From positions 18,431,094 through 18,495,093 of the forward strand of contig CM039187.1 of NCBI GenBank assembly GCA_008360975.2: a stretch of DNA of 64,000 bases. Direction: 5' to 3'. Source of the stretch: Lichenostomus cassidix. Lineage: Eukaryota; Chordata; Aves; Passeriformes; Meliphagidae. The position numbers and the translations under genes were made by a program. Below the pieces are notes generated by a model that was given only the letters and a program-made list of their open reading frames with translations, ran no database searches and was not told where the DNA came from. Below are positions 23,401 through 34,500 of the stretch, in pieces (the stretch's first letter is position 1; each line of letters begins with the position of its first letter).

Positions 23401-25129
23401 CCTGAGGTTAAGCTGAAACAGCAGGTGAAGGCACTCTGCTCTGTTACAGCCCTCAGCCCAAACTCAGGCACCCCTACTGAGCTGCTACCCCTGTACTCTG
23501 CCCCCTTCTCCTTCTGCCTCTCTGCCTTTTCTGTCTTCCTGCAGTCAGATCTGCCCCTGACCCCAAACCAGGAGCAAGCTCCCAGGAGCAGAATCTGCTC
23601 CTGGATCTTCAGGGCTCCTGCACTGGTGGCTCCTGGGCTGAGCCATCCTCCTGTGGTCAGTTCCTGAGGGACAAGAGTGGCAGCTTTCTTTCCTCCCATT
23701 TTTGAGAGTAACTGTGTTTTCTCTCTGTAGTCCTATAGCTTCTCTCATCTTTGGCAGGAGGACAGAAATACAGCCTGTAGTCTGAAGCAGGGTCCCAGTG
23801 GGGGTCTGGTATCCCCAGATTTCAAGGCTAGTGTAGGTAAAGTCTCCCCAGACCCCCATTACACATCTTCTCTGTCTTTTGTATCCGTGACCTTTTGTTT
23901 GGACACTTGCTGCCTAATGAACTCCTAGAAATGAGCTTCAAGGCAAGCTTTTTGTGCTTTGTGTTTTGTTTTGATGTTAACACAACGTTTAATCCCCAGT
24001 CAGGCTCTTTCACCTGCACCTGTAGTATGGAAAACAAGCCCAAGGGCTAGCTGCATATGGCAGCACACAGCAGCAGGACAGGTTTCCTGTGAGATCCTCA
24101 TCACTCCCAGCACTTAGCACCAGCTCCACGGCCCTGATACATCAACTTAAACCTCCTCCATGCTTTCCAGTGCCAGATCTCACCACTAGGGATGGGGCAG
24201 TGAAAGAAACAGTGACTTCACGGTGGCAAAACAAGGAATCATTGCTAAAGGTGGGAGCCAAAGTTTGATTTCTGTAGACCTGCTAATGTATCATCCAGGG
24301 GGACCACACCACACACCAGGTGAAATACAAGCAGACAGCTAGCGGCTTTCATAGAGCTGTTGCAGCTCTGGATTGCAAATGGCAGCCTGCATCCAAATCT
24401 GAATCTGGTCACCCTTGCTGAGCTGAGCTGACCTGAGCTGCAGGAGCCCTGGGAATAAGGACTGTGGCTAGGGATTTTCCATGCAAACAAGGCCAGTGTG
24501 AGGATAGTATGTCTTTGGCACGCCTTTCCTGTCACTTGCCTCATGTGGTTTCCCTTCCTTTAGCCCTGGCACACGCTGACCTTTCCTGATGCTGGGCTGG
24601 CTTATCACAGCAGGAGGTCTGTGTGCTCCAACTTTTAACTAGGCTGCTGCTCATGTGAGCATCCAGTACAGACCAAACACGTACATTTGGGTAGCAAAAA
24701 TCGCTGTCCACAATGCACAGGGAGGTGTACAGCCCCGCTGACCTGGAGGTGACAGATGCCAAGGAGATGTCAATTCACACTTCCTCAGGGAAAAGGCTGC
24801 ATGTCATGCAGCAAATGCAGGCAAATGCCTGCAGCTCCCCAGCTTCCCCTCGAATGACCTGTGCCATGAAATGCTGCTTATGAGGCTAGCTGGGCCCAGT
24901 TTTGGTCTTTGCATGGAGTGAAAATGCTTGTGCAAGGCTCTGCTGGTGGAGCAACCCCAGGCTTGAGGGTGGCTGACTCCATCTCCAGGTCAGCCCACCT
25001 TGCTCTGCTCCCATTGCCAGCTCCTTGCTGCTGGCCTCCTGCCCAGAGCAGAGGGGCTCCTGGGCCGGGGGAAGGGAGCATTTCCCCTTGGGTCGCTGAC
25101 AATTTCTCACCATTCTCTCTGTGCCCAGG
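23401..25129. other. GC-richer non-coding spacer
   Basis: It includes a short GAGCT-type pentamer cluster at 24419-24445. Frames up to 173 codons (23178-23699 minus) run through low-complexity DNA and are not supported as genes. Confidence 0.5.
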
Positions 25130-25320
25130 ACTCGCTTCCCCTTCTCAGATATTAAGTATTCAAACCTCATTTACATCCTTATTTTTCAATTTGCTGCCAC
25201 AGTAGTTTAATTTATTCTATATAATTTCTTTTTCTGAGGGGACATTAATCATTGCCCTGTGCTTTTTGGCGCCTGTGGGATATGTGTGTGTTTTTTTTTT
25301 TAAATCAATAAAATAAAGCA
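25130..25320. promoter_or_regulatory. Candidate conserved AT-rich element
   Basis: Homeodomain-like words are dense (AGATATTAAGTATTC, TAGTTTAATTTATTC, GGGGACATTAATCATTGCC). The block ends in a T run with AAATCAATAAAATAAAG. It lacks CpG except TTGGCGCC, so the case is weaker than for the blocks at 8.1 and 19.3 kb. Confidence 0.35.
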
Positions 25321-25758
25321 ACCTTCCTTCCCTCTACACACCCCCCCACTCCTTCCCACCCCCAACATGCCCCTTTGCCGGAGGAGAGAAACATAATTTC
25401 TTCAACTGTTTTTTTACCCCCATTGTTTCCTTCGTTTTCAGCCCAAACAGATTAACTTGTCTTTTTTATTTCTGATGAAATGCTATGTGAATAGAGTGTC
25501 TGGGAGGGGAGAGCTTCTGGCTGGTGCTGCCCGCTGTGTCACTCGAAGGGCGGGTTTAGGATGACGTCCCTACTGAAGTGCTGAAGCCCAGAGCCACGGG
25601 AAGGGGAAATTTGGAATTTCCAAAGCCAGGCCCTGGAAGGAACAAGCCCAGCTGTGGGGCAGGGATGACTGGCTGACTGGGGAAGTTGCAAAACCAACCA
25701 GCCCAAAGAACTGCAAACATGCAGCCTTGAAGACAGGGCAATGCCTGCCATGGTACTC
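25321..25758. other. Non-coding spacer with C-rich tract
   Basis: A C-rich tract lies at 25337-25376 (runs of C on the plus strand). No gene is supported: the minus-strand frames at 25539-25914 overlap in three frames. Confidence 0.5.
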
Positions 25759-25889
25759 GAAGGGAAAAGAGAAATAATCATGGGGAAGAAAGAAAAAGGA
25801 GAGAGTTTGAAGGAGGAAGAGAGAAAGAAAAGCAAAAACCAAGACAGAGGAAAGAGAAGATAATTTGGGGAAAAGAGAAGGACTAGAGT
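25759..25889 (+). repeat. 130-bp purine-rich tract
   Basis: The plus strand is almost all A and G for about 130 bp, with only scattered pyrimidines. Such tracts can adopt triplex structures and they create spurious Ser/Phe/Leu-rich frames on the minus strand. Confidence 0.75.
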
Positions 25890-28478
25890 GCCCAGAGCTT
25901 AATGGCTTTTCCATTTGACTCTAGCTGATTCAAACGCAAGGAAGAGTGGTTTGTTCTCCACACTCAGCCCAGTGTGCAGCTCATGGGGCACAGGCTGCTC
26001 TGCCATGGGGTGTGTGACACAGTGGTGCTGCAGTGTTGTGGGGGCACAGGCAGGGACCCCCAGGCTGCTCAGCACAGGCCTCCCGCAGGGCACAGCATCA
26101 CAGGCTCCCCCACCACACACTCCAGGCTTCTGTCCATTAAAGCTGCTTTCTTTTGTTGTTATGTAATCTCTGATAATGAAAGTCCAGTTTGAAGAGGATG
26201 CTTAATGTGGTATTAGTCAGTTGAAATATAAGTGTAAATTACATGCCTGCAGCTAGAAAAAAATGGTTGCAGCAGAAAACATCCCTCTTTAGTAGCACAG
26301 TATAATCAAGAGAGCTGATCAAAAAAGAATTTTGATGAACCAGTATTCCACTGGAAAATGCAGAATCCTCCAAATTGAACCATTTTCTGGAAATGTTAAA
26401 TGTTGACTGGAATTCTGGGCAGAAGTTTGAACTGACCCAAAATGCAATGGATTATTTGGTTTTGCTTTTCTCATTATATTTATAAGCTATTTTGTTTTTT
26501 CAATGCTATCAAAAAAGAAACTTTAACATTATTTTCATGCCTCTGCATTGAATTTCCTTCAGAATTAACATTCTGTTCTGCCCCATTCTACCCACTTCAC
26601 TTTTCATTTCACTTCATGATGAAAATAAATGTAGAAATAACAGGATTTCCTGTAAGCTGGAATTTCTACTTTTCTATCCATTTCTAGAGATCAGCAATCC
26701 TAGGAGGCAATGGAACATTTTCCCTAATATTATGACAAGGCAGAAGATGTTACTTGGAAAATATTTATCTCTATCTAAAAGTGTCTAGTTATTGTAGAAT
26801 AGGCAAAGTTCTGAAACATCTTAAAAAAAAGAGGGTTGAACACAGCAGGTTTGTCCACTGATGTCCAGAGCCACCCATGCAGTGAAGGGAACTGCCATGC
26901 AATTGTATAGCCTCAGTCATGTCATTTGGCAAACTGCAATCGGTGATGCTGATGGAAGGAGGGGAGAGGTGCAGCCCTCTTGCCCCACCAACACAGGCAT
27001 TGCTGACTGAAACACATCGATTTCTGGGAGTTGTGTCTGTATTGTTGATTTGCTGCCAGGGGTTTTATGCTAATATCCACATGTAATGTATTTGAAAGGT
27101 TTTTGTGGAGGTAGAGGGAAGTGTTTTGGACATGTAACAGAGAAAAGATGAATTCATCCTTGGCTTGGAAGAAGCAGGAGCTCCATCAGCCAGCCATGGG
27201 CAGGCCTGCACTAAAGACCATCGCAGCAAGTCTAGAGCTCCCATTAGCTTCCCTGAGGTCTGGGCTCAGGTTAACAGTGCAGGACTCTGCTGTGTGGTGT
27301 CAGAGATGGGCACCCTCTGACTAAGGGGTGCACCAGCCACCTTGAAACTTTCTGGTAACACAGACACACCCTGTGAGCTGGTTTTGCTGTGTGTGTCACA
27401 GCTCCAGTCCAAACCGCGGTTCCCTCCTGGATCCAGGTGATGCTGAAAGAGCAGCGTGTAAATGACAGTGAGCTTGTCCCCAGCTGTCCTGCACACCCTG
27501 GAAGAGTGATTGCTTCCAGTCATGGACCATGAACTTGCAAACACTCATGTCAGTCCTGTTCCTGCACTTTGGATTGGGCTCAACACTCTGTCACCTGAAT
27601 TCAAAGCAGACCTCTTGCAGGACACCCACCCCAAACACTGCAGCATGCCCCAGCCAGGGTGGTCACAGCGTCTGGTCACTTGTTCCTCTGAGGAAGGAAC
27701 TCTTGGAGTTCAGCACTTGCATCTGTGTTGCCAGCATTTTCTGTGCCTTTGTAGCTGTGCTTATGTTTCTTGCCGGTGCCTCAGGGAGCACTCTGTGAAG
27801 CTGAAATAATGTAAGATCTGTTCTGCTCAGGGTGTTTCACTCCCTGGATGGTAGGAATACTACAAGAAGACCAGATCTTGCAGTATTTCAGCCCCATAAG
27901 TGGCTCCTTGAGGCAAAGAAAGACTCATGAAGAAGAAACACAAATACCAAGATATTTGGTTTCCCAGTGTGATCTTTCTTCCTCTTCTGCTGTTTATGTA
28001 CTTAGTGGTACCCATGAAAAAAATAAAAAGAACCACCCTACTCTCAAGCCAGCTATATGTGAACTGGATACCACAGGGTATGGCTTATGATTTAATAAAA
28101 TACTTTCACATACATATACAATAGAGGCACAGATGGGGCAAAATAAATATCAAAATTTGTCTGTGATTTTGCTGTAAGATATATGTGGGTTGGGGCCTGA
28201 ATGCATGATATCATGAACAAAAGCCAACTCATGTATGTTCATACACAGAACCACCATGGAGCATCTTCACATGTGTATCCTGAACTGCAGCCACAAGCAT
28301 GGCAAAACCAGACTGAAACAACCCCAACAGCTTGGGAATTTGGACAGGTGCATGTTGGGTTGTGTCTTACAAAAGGTGCATAGGGGCCTAATGAAATGTG
28401 CAATAATCATGATACACAGGACATGTGTGTCAGAACTTGTATGTCCACATGTGTGCAGCTGAGTAGAGGAGGGAGCAG
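25890..28478. other. Non-coding spacer
   Basis: Positions 26190-26860 are AT-rich and the rest is mixed. Short frames such as 27529-27798 show no domain. No named repeat is seen. Confidence 0.5.
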
Positions 28479-28494
28479 CCAGCAGGGGTGCTGG
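28479..28494 (+). promoter_or_regulatory. CTCF-like motif
   Basis: CCAGCAGGGGTGCTGG resembles the CTCF core CCAGCAGGGGGCGC, with one changed segment. It is also a near-palindrome. A single motif is weak evidence. Confidence 0.25.
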
Positions 28495-30462
28495 AGGCCA
28501 AGATTTGCAAAGCTACCTAATGTTAACTTCAGAATTTGCAACTTGTATGAGAAAAAACCCCATCTTGTTGCCTCCTGTTCTGCTCTGGTGCTGTGTGACA
28601 GCCCAGATGCATTTGAGACAGCAAAAGCACCAACAGGGGTGGATATGGAGGGTTGTCAGTAGGCCAGTTGTTTGGTACAAGGTAAACCCAAATCACGTGT
28701 CTCAATAGCCTCAGTCTTTTTTCTGGAACCTGCTTGCATGTGCTGGGTTGGACAGAGCAAAACACGAGGGACTTTGGGGCAGGAAAGGTACAAGACTGGA
28801 GCATGAAGGTACAAGCCTGTGTCTGGGAAATGGTTCTTCCAGGGACATTTCTGAGAAAATGAGTGCTTGTTCAGAGAAAGGGAGGGACTGGACCTTCAAT
28901 GAAAAGAAAAGAATGGTGGAAAGTGCTCGAAAAAAGGACACCCTTCTTTGGAAAACCCACATTTCTCAGCCAAAACTTCTATTCAGAGGGATGGTTGGCT
29001 TTTTGCCTGCCAGTTTGGCATGCAGAACCACCGTGATGAGTCCTGTGTAAGGTACTATTTTCCAGCCAGGTTTGTTCCTGGCTGTGCTTCACTTTCATTT
29101 GTTCTTTGTCATTTGTTCTTCTCCTCTTTGAAACATTTTAATTGCCTAATCAATTTGCAGAGTCAGCAGTGTGTGAGGGAGCAGTCTCTCACACGTACGG
29201 AGACCCTCCTCCCCAAGCGTGTACCTGTGAGTGACTGAGCTGAGCAGTGGGCACCTCTGCTAAGGCATGGGGGCAAGGACCAGACTGCACAGCAGTCAGA
29301 AAAAGGCAGTGGTGCCCATCCAGACATCAGACAAGTTATGGATGTGGAGCTGATCTGTGTGATGGTGGTGGGATGTCAAGCAGTGGGGCACACCTTGGCC
29401 GTGTGGAGCTGCACACCCTGGGACAGGAGTGAGGCTTCATCTGAACAGGGCTGAACAAGACACCCTGACATCTTGGTGCCTCCTTGCAGCTGGGATAGGC
29501 AATGTGGATGTGTAGATATCCTTTTGGAAGGAGAAGGAGGAGCTCTGATAGAGAAGCCCCATGCTAGTCTGTGATAGGGATTTGAACTTCACAGGATGAC
29601 TGCATTGGTGGGGCACGGCCCTTTATTTCCACAGGGCTGGGTGGTGCTTGCAGTGATGCTTGCTGCTGCTGTCCAGAGACAACCTTGGAAATTTCCTGGA
29701 ATTCCAGGGCTGGAGCCAGCCCCTGCTCTGGGGAAGGTGGATGCTGCGTCTCAGTCCATAAAGTCCCCAGAATGGGAGAAAGGGGCGAGAGACACACAAA
29801 GTCAGTAGTAAAAAGAAATGAAAGTCGGCAGCTTGCCACAGCGGAGTGCAGACTCTGCAGAGCTGCCTCTTTTATTGGCGCCCAGACTGGAGGGAGGTTT
29901 ATGCTCTCAAACAAGCCAAATTAGAAATGGAGCATGGGCCAGAGCCCTGCAAGCCGGCTGCTGCCCCTGGTGCCAGGAAGGGTATGCAGGCACTTGAAAT
30001 CCTCTCTTTGCCCTCACCTTTCTCTTCTCCATCCTTCCTCCTTTTCACCCCTTCTTCACTGCCCCTCTTCATGTCTCAAACCTTCCCCTTCCCATGGCTG
30101 GGCTTGTCCCCCAGTGCTGACTTCCCCAACAGCTCCTGCCATCAGCTAATACTGAAAATCCTTTTTGGTGGTGGGAATACACCAGTTTGCTCAAAGGCAG
30201 TCGGTCTGTGTGGCCCAGTGAGCGTGGGAGAAGGTATCTGGCCCTCTCTTTCTACTGTTTTTCTGTGAAATGTAGAGGAGCAATTTGCATTACAGAGGAA
30301 ATGTGCTGCAGGCTAGTCCTCACATTTTTGTCATCCTGCTATTAGGAGGAGAGGAAGTGGGGAAGACATGGAAGAATCAGAGCAAACAGCAGACATGACA
30401 TTGAAGGCATAGAGGGGATAGACCCATTGCCCAAGGACCTGGCACATAATATACCATGGCAA
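28495..30462. other. Non-coding spacer
   Basis: A small AT-rich patch at 29125-29160 (TTTTAATTGCCTAATCAATT) may be a minor regulatory element. The frame at 29846-30268 (140 codons) is Pro/Ser/Phe-rich and unsupported. Confidence 0.45.
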
Positions 30463-30510
30463 GTGCCAGATATTACAGCAGCTACCAGCAGCTGGGTGCC
30501 AGATATTACA
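30463..30510 (+). repeat. 15-bp direct repeat, 33-bp spacing
   Basis: GTGCCAGATATTACA occurs perfectly at 30463-30477 and 30496-30510. The intervening sequence is CAGCAG-rich. Confidence 0.9.
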
Positions 30511-30737
30511 TGAAAATAATTTGCTCATTAATGCAAAGCTTTAAGTCATAAAGGCAATAGGTGGGGAGAACTGGGTGCTCCTCAGCAAATTCCCCGAATC
30601 AGTGCTGAGCAGGGCATGGAGACCACTGTGATGCTCCAGGATCCAGCTCTGGCATGCTGAGTCTGTTCTGTGACATCCAGGTATGTCAGTAAAAGAGCAC
30701 TAGAGACTGAAGGTGAGAGATCAGTCACCAGCTACTC

Positions 30738-30845
30738 TGGGGACCTGAGCTCTCTTCTGCTCTCCAGCTGATTTTTTTCCATGTCATTTCATTTATCCAA
30801 TGCCTCAGTTTGCTGCCTGCAAAAAGCCCAAAGGGATTATGGCAT
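30738..30845 (+). repeat. MIR-type SINE fragment
   Basis: 'GGGGACCTGAGCTCTCTTCT' leads to 'CATGTCATTTCATTTATCCA' and then to 'ATGCCTCAGTTTGCTGCCTG'. This follows the order of the MIR body (CCTGGGTTCTAGTC, CAAGTCACTTAACC, TGCCTCAGTTTCC). Confidence 0.5.
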
Positions 30846-31495
30846 CTGTTGTCAGATTAAAGCACGGTCTTGACTATGAGGAGGTCAGGTACCATGGTGG
30901 GAGCTTTTACAGTCTGAAACAATGCTCCCATCCCACGTGGTGCTCTACAGTGTTGTTTTCCTCTGATGGGAAAAGGTCCTGCTAAAGTCAGCTCAGTGTT
31001 CATGGACTGTCTTCCAGCCAGCATGCAGGGAAATTGTTTGCTCTCTTTCTTTCCTCCAGTTTTGGCTGTTGAAGCAAAAACACATAATAAAGTAAAGAGG
31101 GTTTTAATGACAATCTGCCGGCATGTTTAATATTCCAGCTTGAGGAATGATCCAGTTTTGTACTGGAGCCAAGGGAAAGGATGTCATTACTTCCAGTGCA
31201 CACTGAATCAGTGTCTTTGCAAAGAGAAGCAAACGTCACAAAGGACCTGGCTGATCACCACTGACCCACAAAACAAAGCCATTGCTCCAACAGAATATTG
31301 AGCTTTAGATTCGGGGCTTGCTCTCCTGTAATCACTGTGTTATACAAATCCATGAAGAAGGGAGCACCTGGCTGCTATATGCAGATTTATTGGGTATTTT
31401 TTCTCTCTGTAATGCTCAGTAAGTGTCTTTTCTGCTTAGGGAAAGGTACAGGAAGTTTTTCATACAAAACCTTGGCATTCCCCAATTCAGGTCTG
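30846..31495. other. Non-coding spacer
   Basis: A short AT-rich patch at 31081-31140 (GTTTTAATGACAATCTGCCG) may be regulatory. Nothing else is recognised. Confidence 0.4.
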
Positions 31496-31543
31496 GAGAG
31501 ACATTCAGATGTGTGCTTTTTGAGAGACATTTCAGATGTGTGC
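31496..31543 (+). repeat. Tandem duplication with 26-bp period
   Basis: GAGAGACATTCAGATGTGTGC (31496-31516, given here as the longer arm) is repeated at 31522-31543 with a single inserted T. A T-rich spacer joins the two copies. Confidence 0.9.
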
Positions 31544-32813
31544 ACTTCTTTGTAGCTGAGACTCTCACTGCATCTGCTGGATTTATGGCCCCAAACTGGC
31601 TCTGTCATCCAGCAATCCTTCCTGTGCACACAATTATTTGGACAACTCTCATTGTTTCAGAAGCAGACTAGCCTGTGTGGCTCCACTGACATTACCTACT
31701 CTGCCAGGCAGGTGGCTGCAGAGAAAACAGCTTATTTATACAGTGCATTGGAATGACAGAAGTGGATTCTTATAGCAAAGATGATGAGAAACCTCTGGAT
31801 ACAAGGACCAGTTGCCCTTTCAGCCCAGCTGGGAGTGGAATCCAGTCTGCTCCTGCCATCAAATCAACACCATGTCTGCCTGGGGCAGAGCTGGATTTTA
31901 AACTGACTGGGGTTTCAATCCAGGGTACTTGTAGGGGACTGCCACTGCCACTGCTTTCAAATACAGGGGACGAGGCAGAAAGTCAGATGAAAACTAAGGG
32001 TTGTAATGACATCACAGAGTGCAAGTAGAGCTTCTCAAGCACAGAAGCTGCTGGTGAGGCAGAGTCCTGTGGGAGCCAAAAACTTACTGACTGTTCAAAG
32101 TTTCCCAGCATTTTTGAGCAGCAGGATTTGGGAGACAGTGGGCAGTAAAGTCAGCAAAATCACAGCAGGAATGTAACTGATTTATAGCACTGAATCCTCA
32201 TCCCAATGGAAACAGGTCCACCAGGCCAGATGCCCAGGCTCCAAGTGGTAGCAGGGTTCATAGCTAGGCTGGAGAAAGGAAAAATTAGCTTGGTGGGCAA
32301 TGCCAAGTGAGTGTCTTCTGTCTTGGTACTTGTGAGTCAGAGCCAAAAATGTCTAAGAAAGGTGGAAAGAAAGGGCCCAGCTTGTGTTGCCAATGAAGGC
32401 GTATTTATGAGTTTCAAGGATCCCTCTTTTTCACTTTAAGACAAAGTCGAGCATCCACATTTCCCCAGGTTCACATCAGGCTCTCTCCTTTGCAGGGCCC
32501 AGGCAGTCTGGTGTAACCAGCATGGCCTCACTCCCTGTGGCAGCAGTGCCATCCTGTGCTGAGGGTGCAATCCAGCAGATCTCATGGACAGGCAAAGCTC
32601 ATTTCTCTCCTAATCGAGCAGGTGGTAGCAACCTGGTATTTCAGGCGTGCTACCTCCATTCCCAACCACAGCTGAACTCCTGATGCAAGGAGACTTTACA
32701 AGACCCATGAGAGATACCAAAGGCTGACCCTTGCTGTCATTGGGAGGGAGGAACTTTCTGGTTACCCCTAAGCAAAAAGGACAAAGCATTATAAGATATA
32801 TTTAATAAAACAA
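31544..32813. other. Non-coding spacer
   Basis: Mixed-composition unique sequence. The 91-codon frame at 31753-32028 has no recognisable domain. Confidence 0.5.
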
Positions 32814-32829
32814 AACACACACACACACA
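32814..32829 (+). repeat. Short (AC)n microsatellite
   Basis: Eight AC units at the upstream edge of the candidate enhancer at 32.9 kb. Confidence 0.9.
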
Positions 32830-32839
32830 GAGGGAAAAA

Positions 32840-33120
32840 AAAGGAAAAGAGGCCAATGCACAGGAAGGTAATGTGTTCATTTGAATAATGGGCAAAATCA
32901 AATTAATTCTACATTAAATAGTTCTGAATAAAGGGTTTAAGTCAGCAGTTTCAAACTTGTTTTCCTTAATTACTTTCCGTGTTTAATGTCATTAAGAAGA
33001 TTAAAAATTCATTAACAAGAGTAGTAAAGTGGCAAATCAGTAAAGCTATCACTCCAGGTTAAAAACTACGCTGAGGTTGACACTTTGTACACTTCCACAG
33101 GCGTTATGTGGAACGCTCTT
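32840..33120. promoter_or_regulatory. Strong candidate conserved enhancer
   Basis: A dense run of homeodomain cores includes AAATCAAATTAATTCTAC, CCTTAATTACTTTCCGTG, AATGTCATTAAGAAG and AAAAATTCATTAACAAG. CpG-bearing words ACTACGCTG, AGGCGTTATG and GGAACGCTC follow. There is no open exon and no repeat inside. Confidence 0.5.
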
Positions 33121-34400
33121 GGGGAGCTGGGGTGGCTGGGGGGAGTCCTGCCAGCCCCCTTCTGCTAGGCCAGCCAGGGAGGTAGCCAAAGGGCCAGCCT
33201 TGGCTGGATGTGGCAGCCACTTTAACCATTAACTAAGCAAGACAGAAGGCAGCATTTAGCAGAAGGGCAGCACGGACTATGAAAAGTGCAGCAGTATAAC
33301 CCCTGAATATGGCTGGCATCACAAACAGACTCAACCATGGAGAATGGCAGGTATTATAGAGCACTAAGGCGTGCTAAGGCAATCCAACTGCTCGAATGGC
33401 CTCCTGTCCTGAGCCTTCTTTGTGTGAAGACTTGCAGGGCACTGAGCATCAGGGAACCACTCAGATGCACCAGGCTGGCCTGTGGGGATCAGGCAGGATG
33501 GGGAGAAAGATTTGGGGTATTTTTTCCTCCTTTAGCCTTAAGGGATGCAAATATTCCTGGTCCCTCGCAGTGGGTGCACAGTTTGAGAGCACAATAAGGC
33601 TGCTTGTTTAGGAAGTGCAATCAAAGCACACAGCTCCATCAGCTTTGGGAATCCTGCCCATCACTGCACTCCCAAAGAGCCTCAAGGTGCCAGATGACAA
33701 ACAGATCCACTGCAGCCCATCCCAGGCAAGTGAGAGATCATCTCCACCCAACAGCTCTGATTTAGGTAAGCCAAGCAGGTGAAAGGAAGCTCTTGGAGAC
33801 ACAAGACCCGAATCACCCAGCAGGGCTGTGCCAGGGGCAGAAAGCAGGCTCTGATCTGTCCCTAGTCCAGTGCAGCAGTCAGCTGGTGTCCCCCCACAGC
33901 AGCACTGCAAAACTGGTGATGCTGGCCTTGCAAAACCAGCCTCCAGGAGTCATGACATCAGCTCTTTTAAAATGGTCTCATTGTATCACTTTTATTTTCT
34001 ATTTCTTGGGCTCTTAAGGGGTTTTTATTTATCTTTATCTTAAAAAAGCTTCATTCCAGCAGACAGGAGTGCAGAATGCACTGACTGCAGCCTCACATTT
34101 GGATCATGGTGGCTCCCTGCCACCTGTATTTGGCCACGTGTCCCATCTCTGTGATGTGCAACACACAGTGTGAAAGTTCTGGTCTCTTGGGTTTTGAGGT
34201 GCAAAAGCTAGGATTGCAGAGCTGTGCCTGGGAATGGAGAGGGAATCAGGAAGCCACAGAGCTGTGGTGCCATGTGACATAGCAGCATCCGTGCTGCCCT
34301 GGCATCTGGTAAAGCACACAACTGGCAAGAGTACTCTGCACATTATTAGTGCTTGTCGGCAAGGAGCTGTTTCCTCCATAAAACTGCCCAGACCCAACGA
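33121..34400. other. Non-coding spacer
   Basis: GC-rich at 33120-33210 and mixed elsewhere. A single POU octamer (ATGCAAAT, 33545-33552) is present. No gene is supported. Confidence 0.45.
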
Positions 34401-34500
34401 GCATATTATCCCCAGTTATTAGGTGAAGAAACTGAGGCATGGGAGAGTGACTGATATGCATTGCTCAATGCCACAGGGGAAACTGGAAGTAACACCCTTC
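34401..34500 (-). repeat. MIR-type SINE fragment
   Basis: 'GCATATTATCCCCAGTTATT', 'AGGTGAAGAAACTGAGGCAT', 'GGGAGAGTGACTGATATGCA' and 'TTGCTCAATGCCACAGG' follow the reverse-strand MIR core (ATTATCCCCATTTTACAGATGAGGAAACTGAGGC and the CCAAGGTCACACAG section) in order. Confidence 0.65.

Noticed and set aside
24419..24445. GAGCT-type pentamers resembling an immunoglobulin switch region
   Set aside because: Fewer than six units and no immunoglobulin gene nearby; simple slippage explains it.
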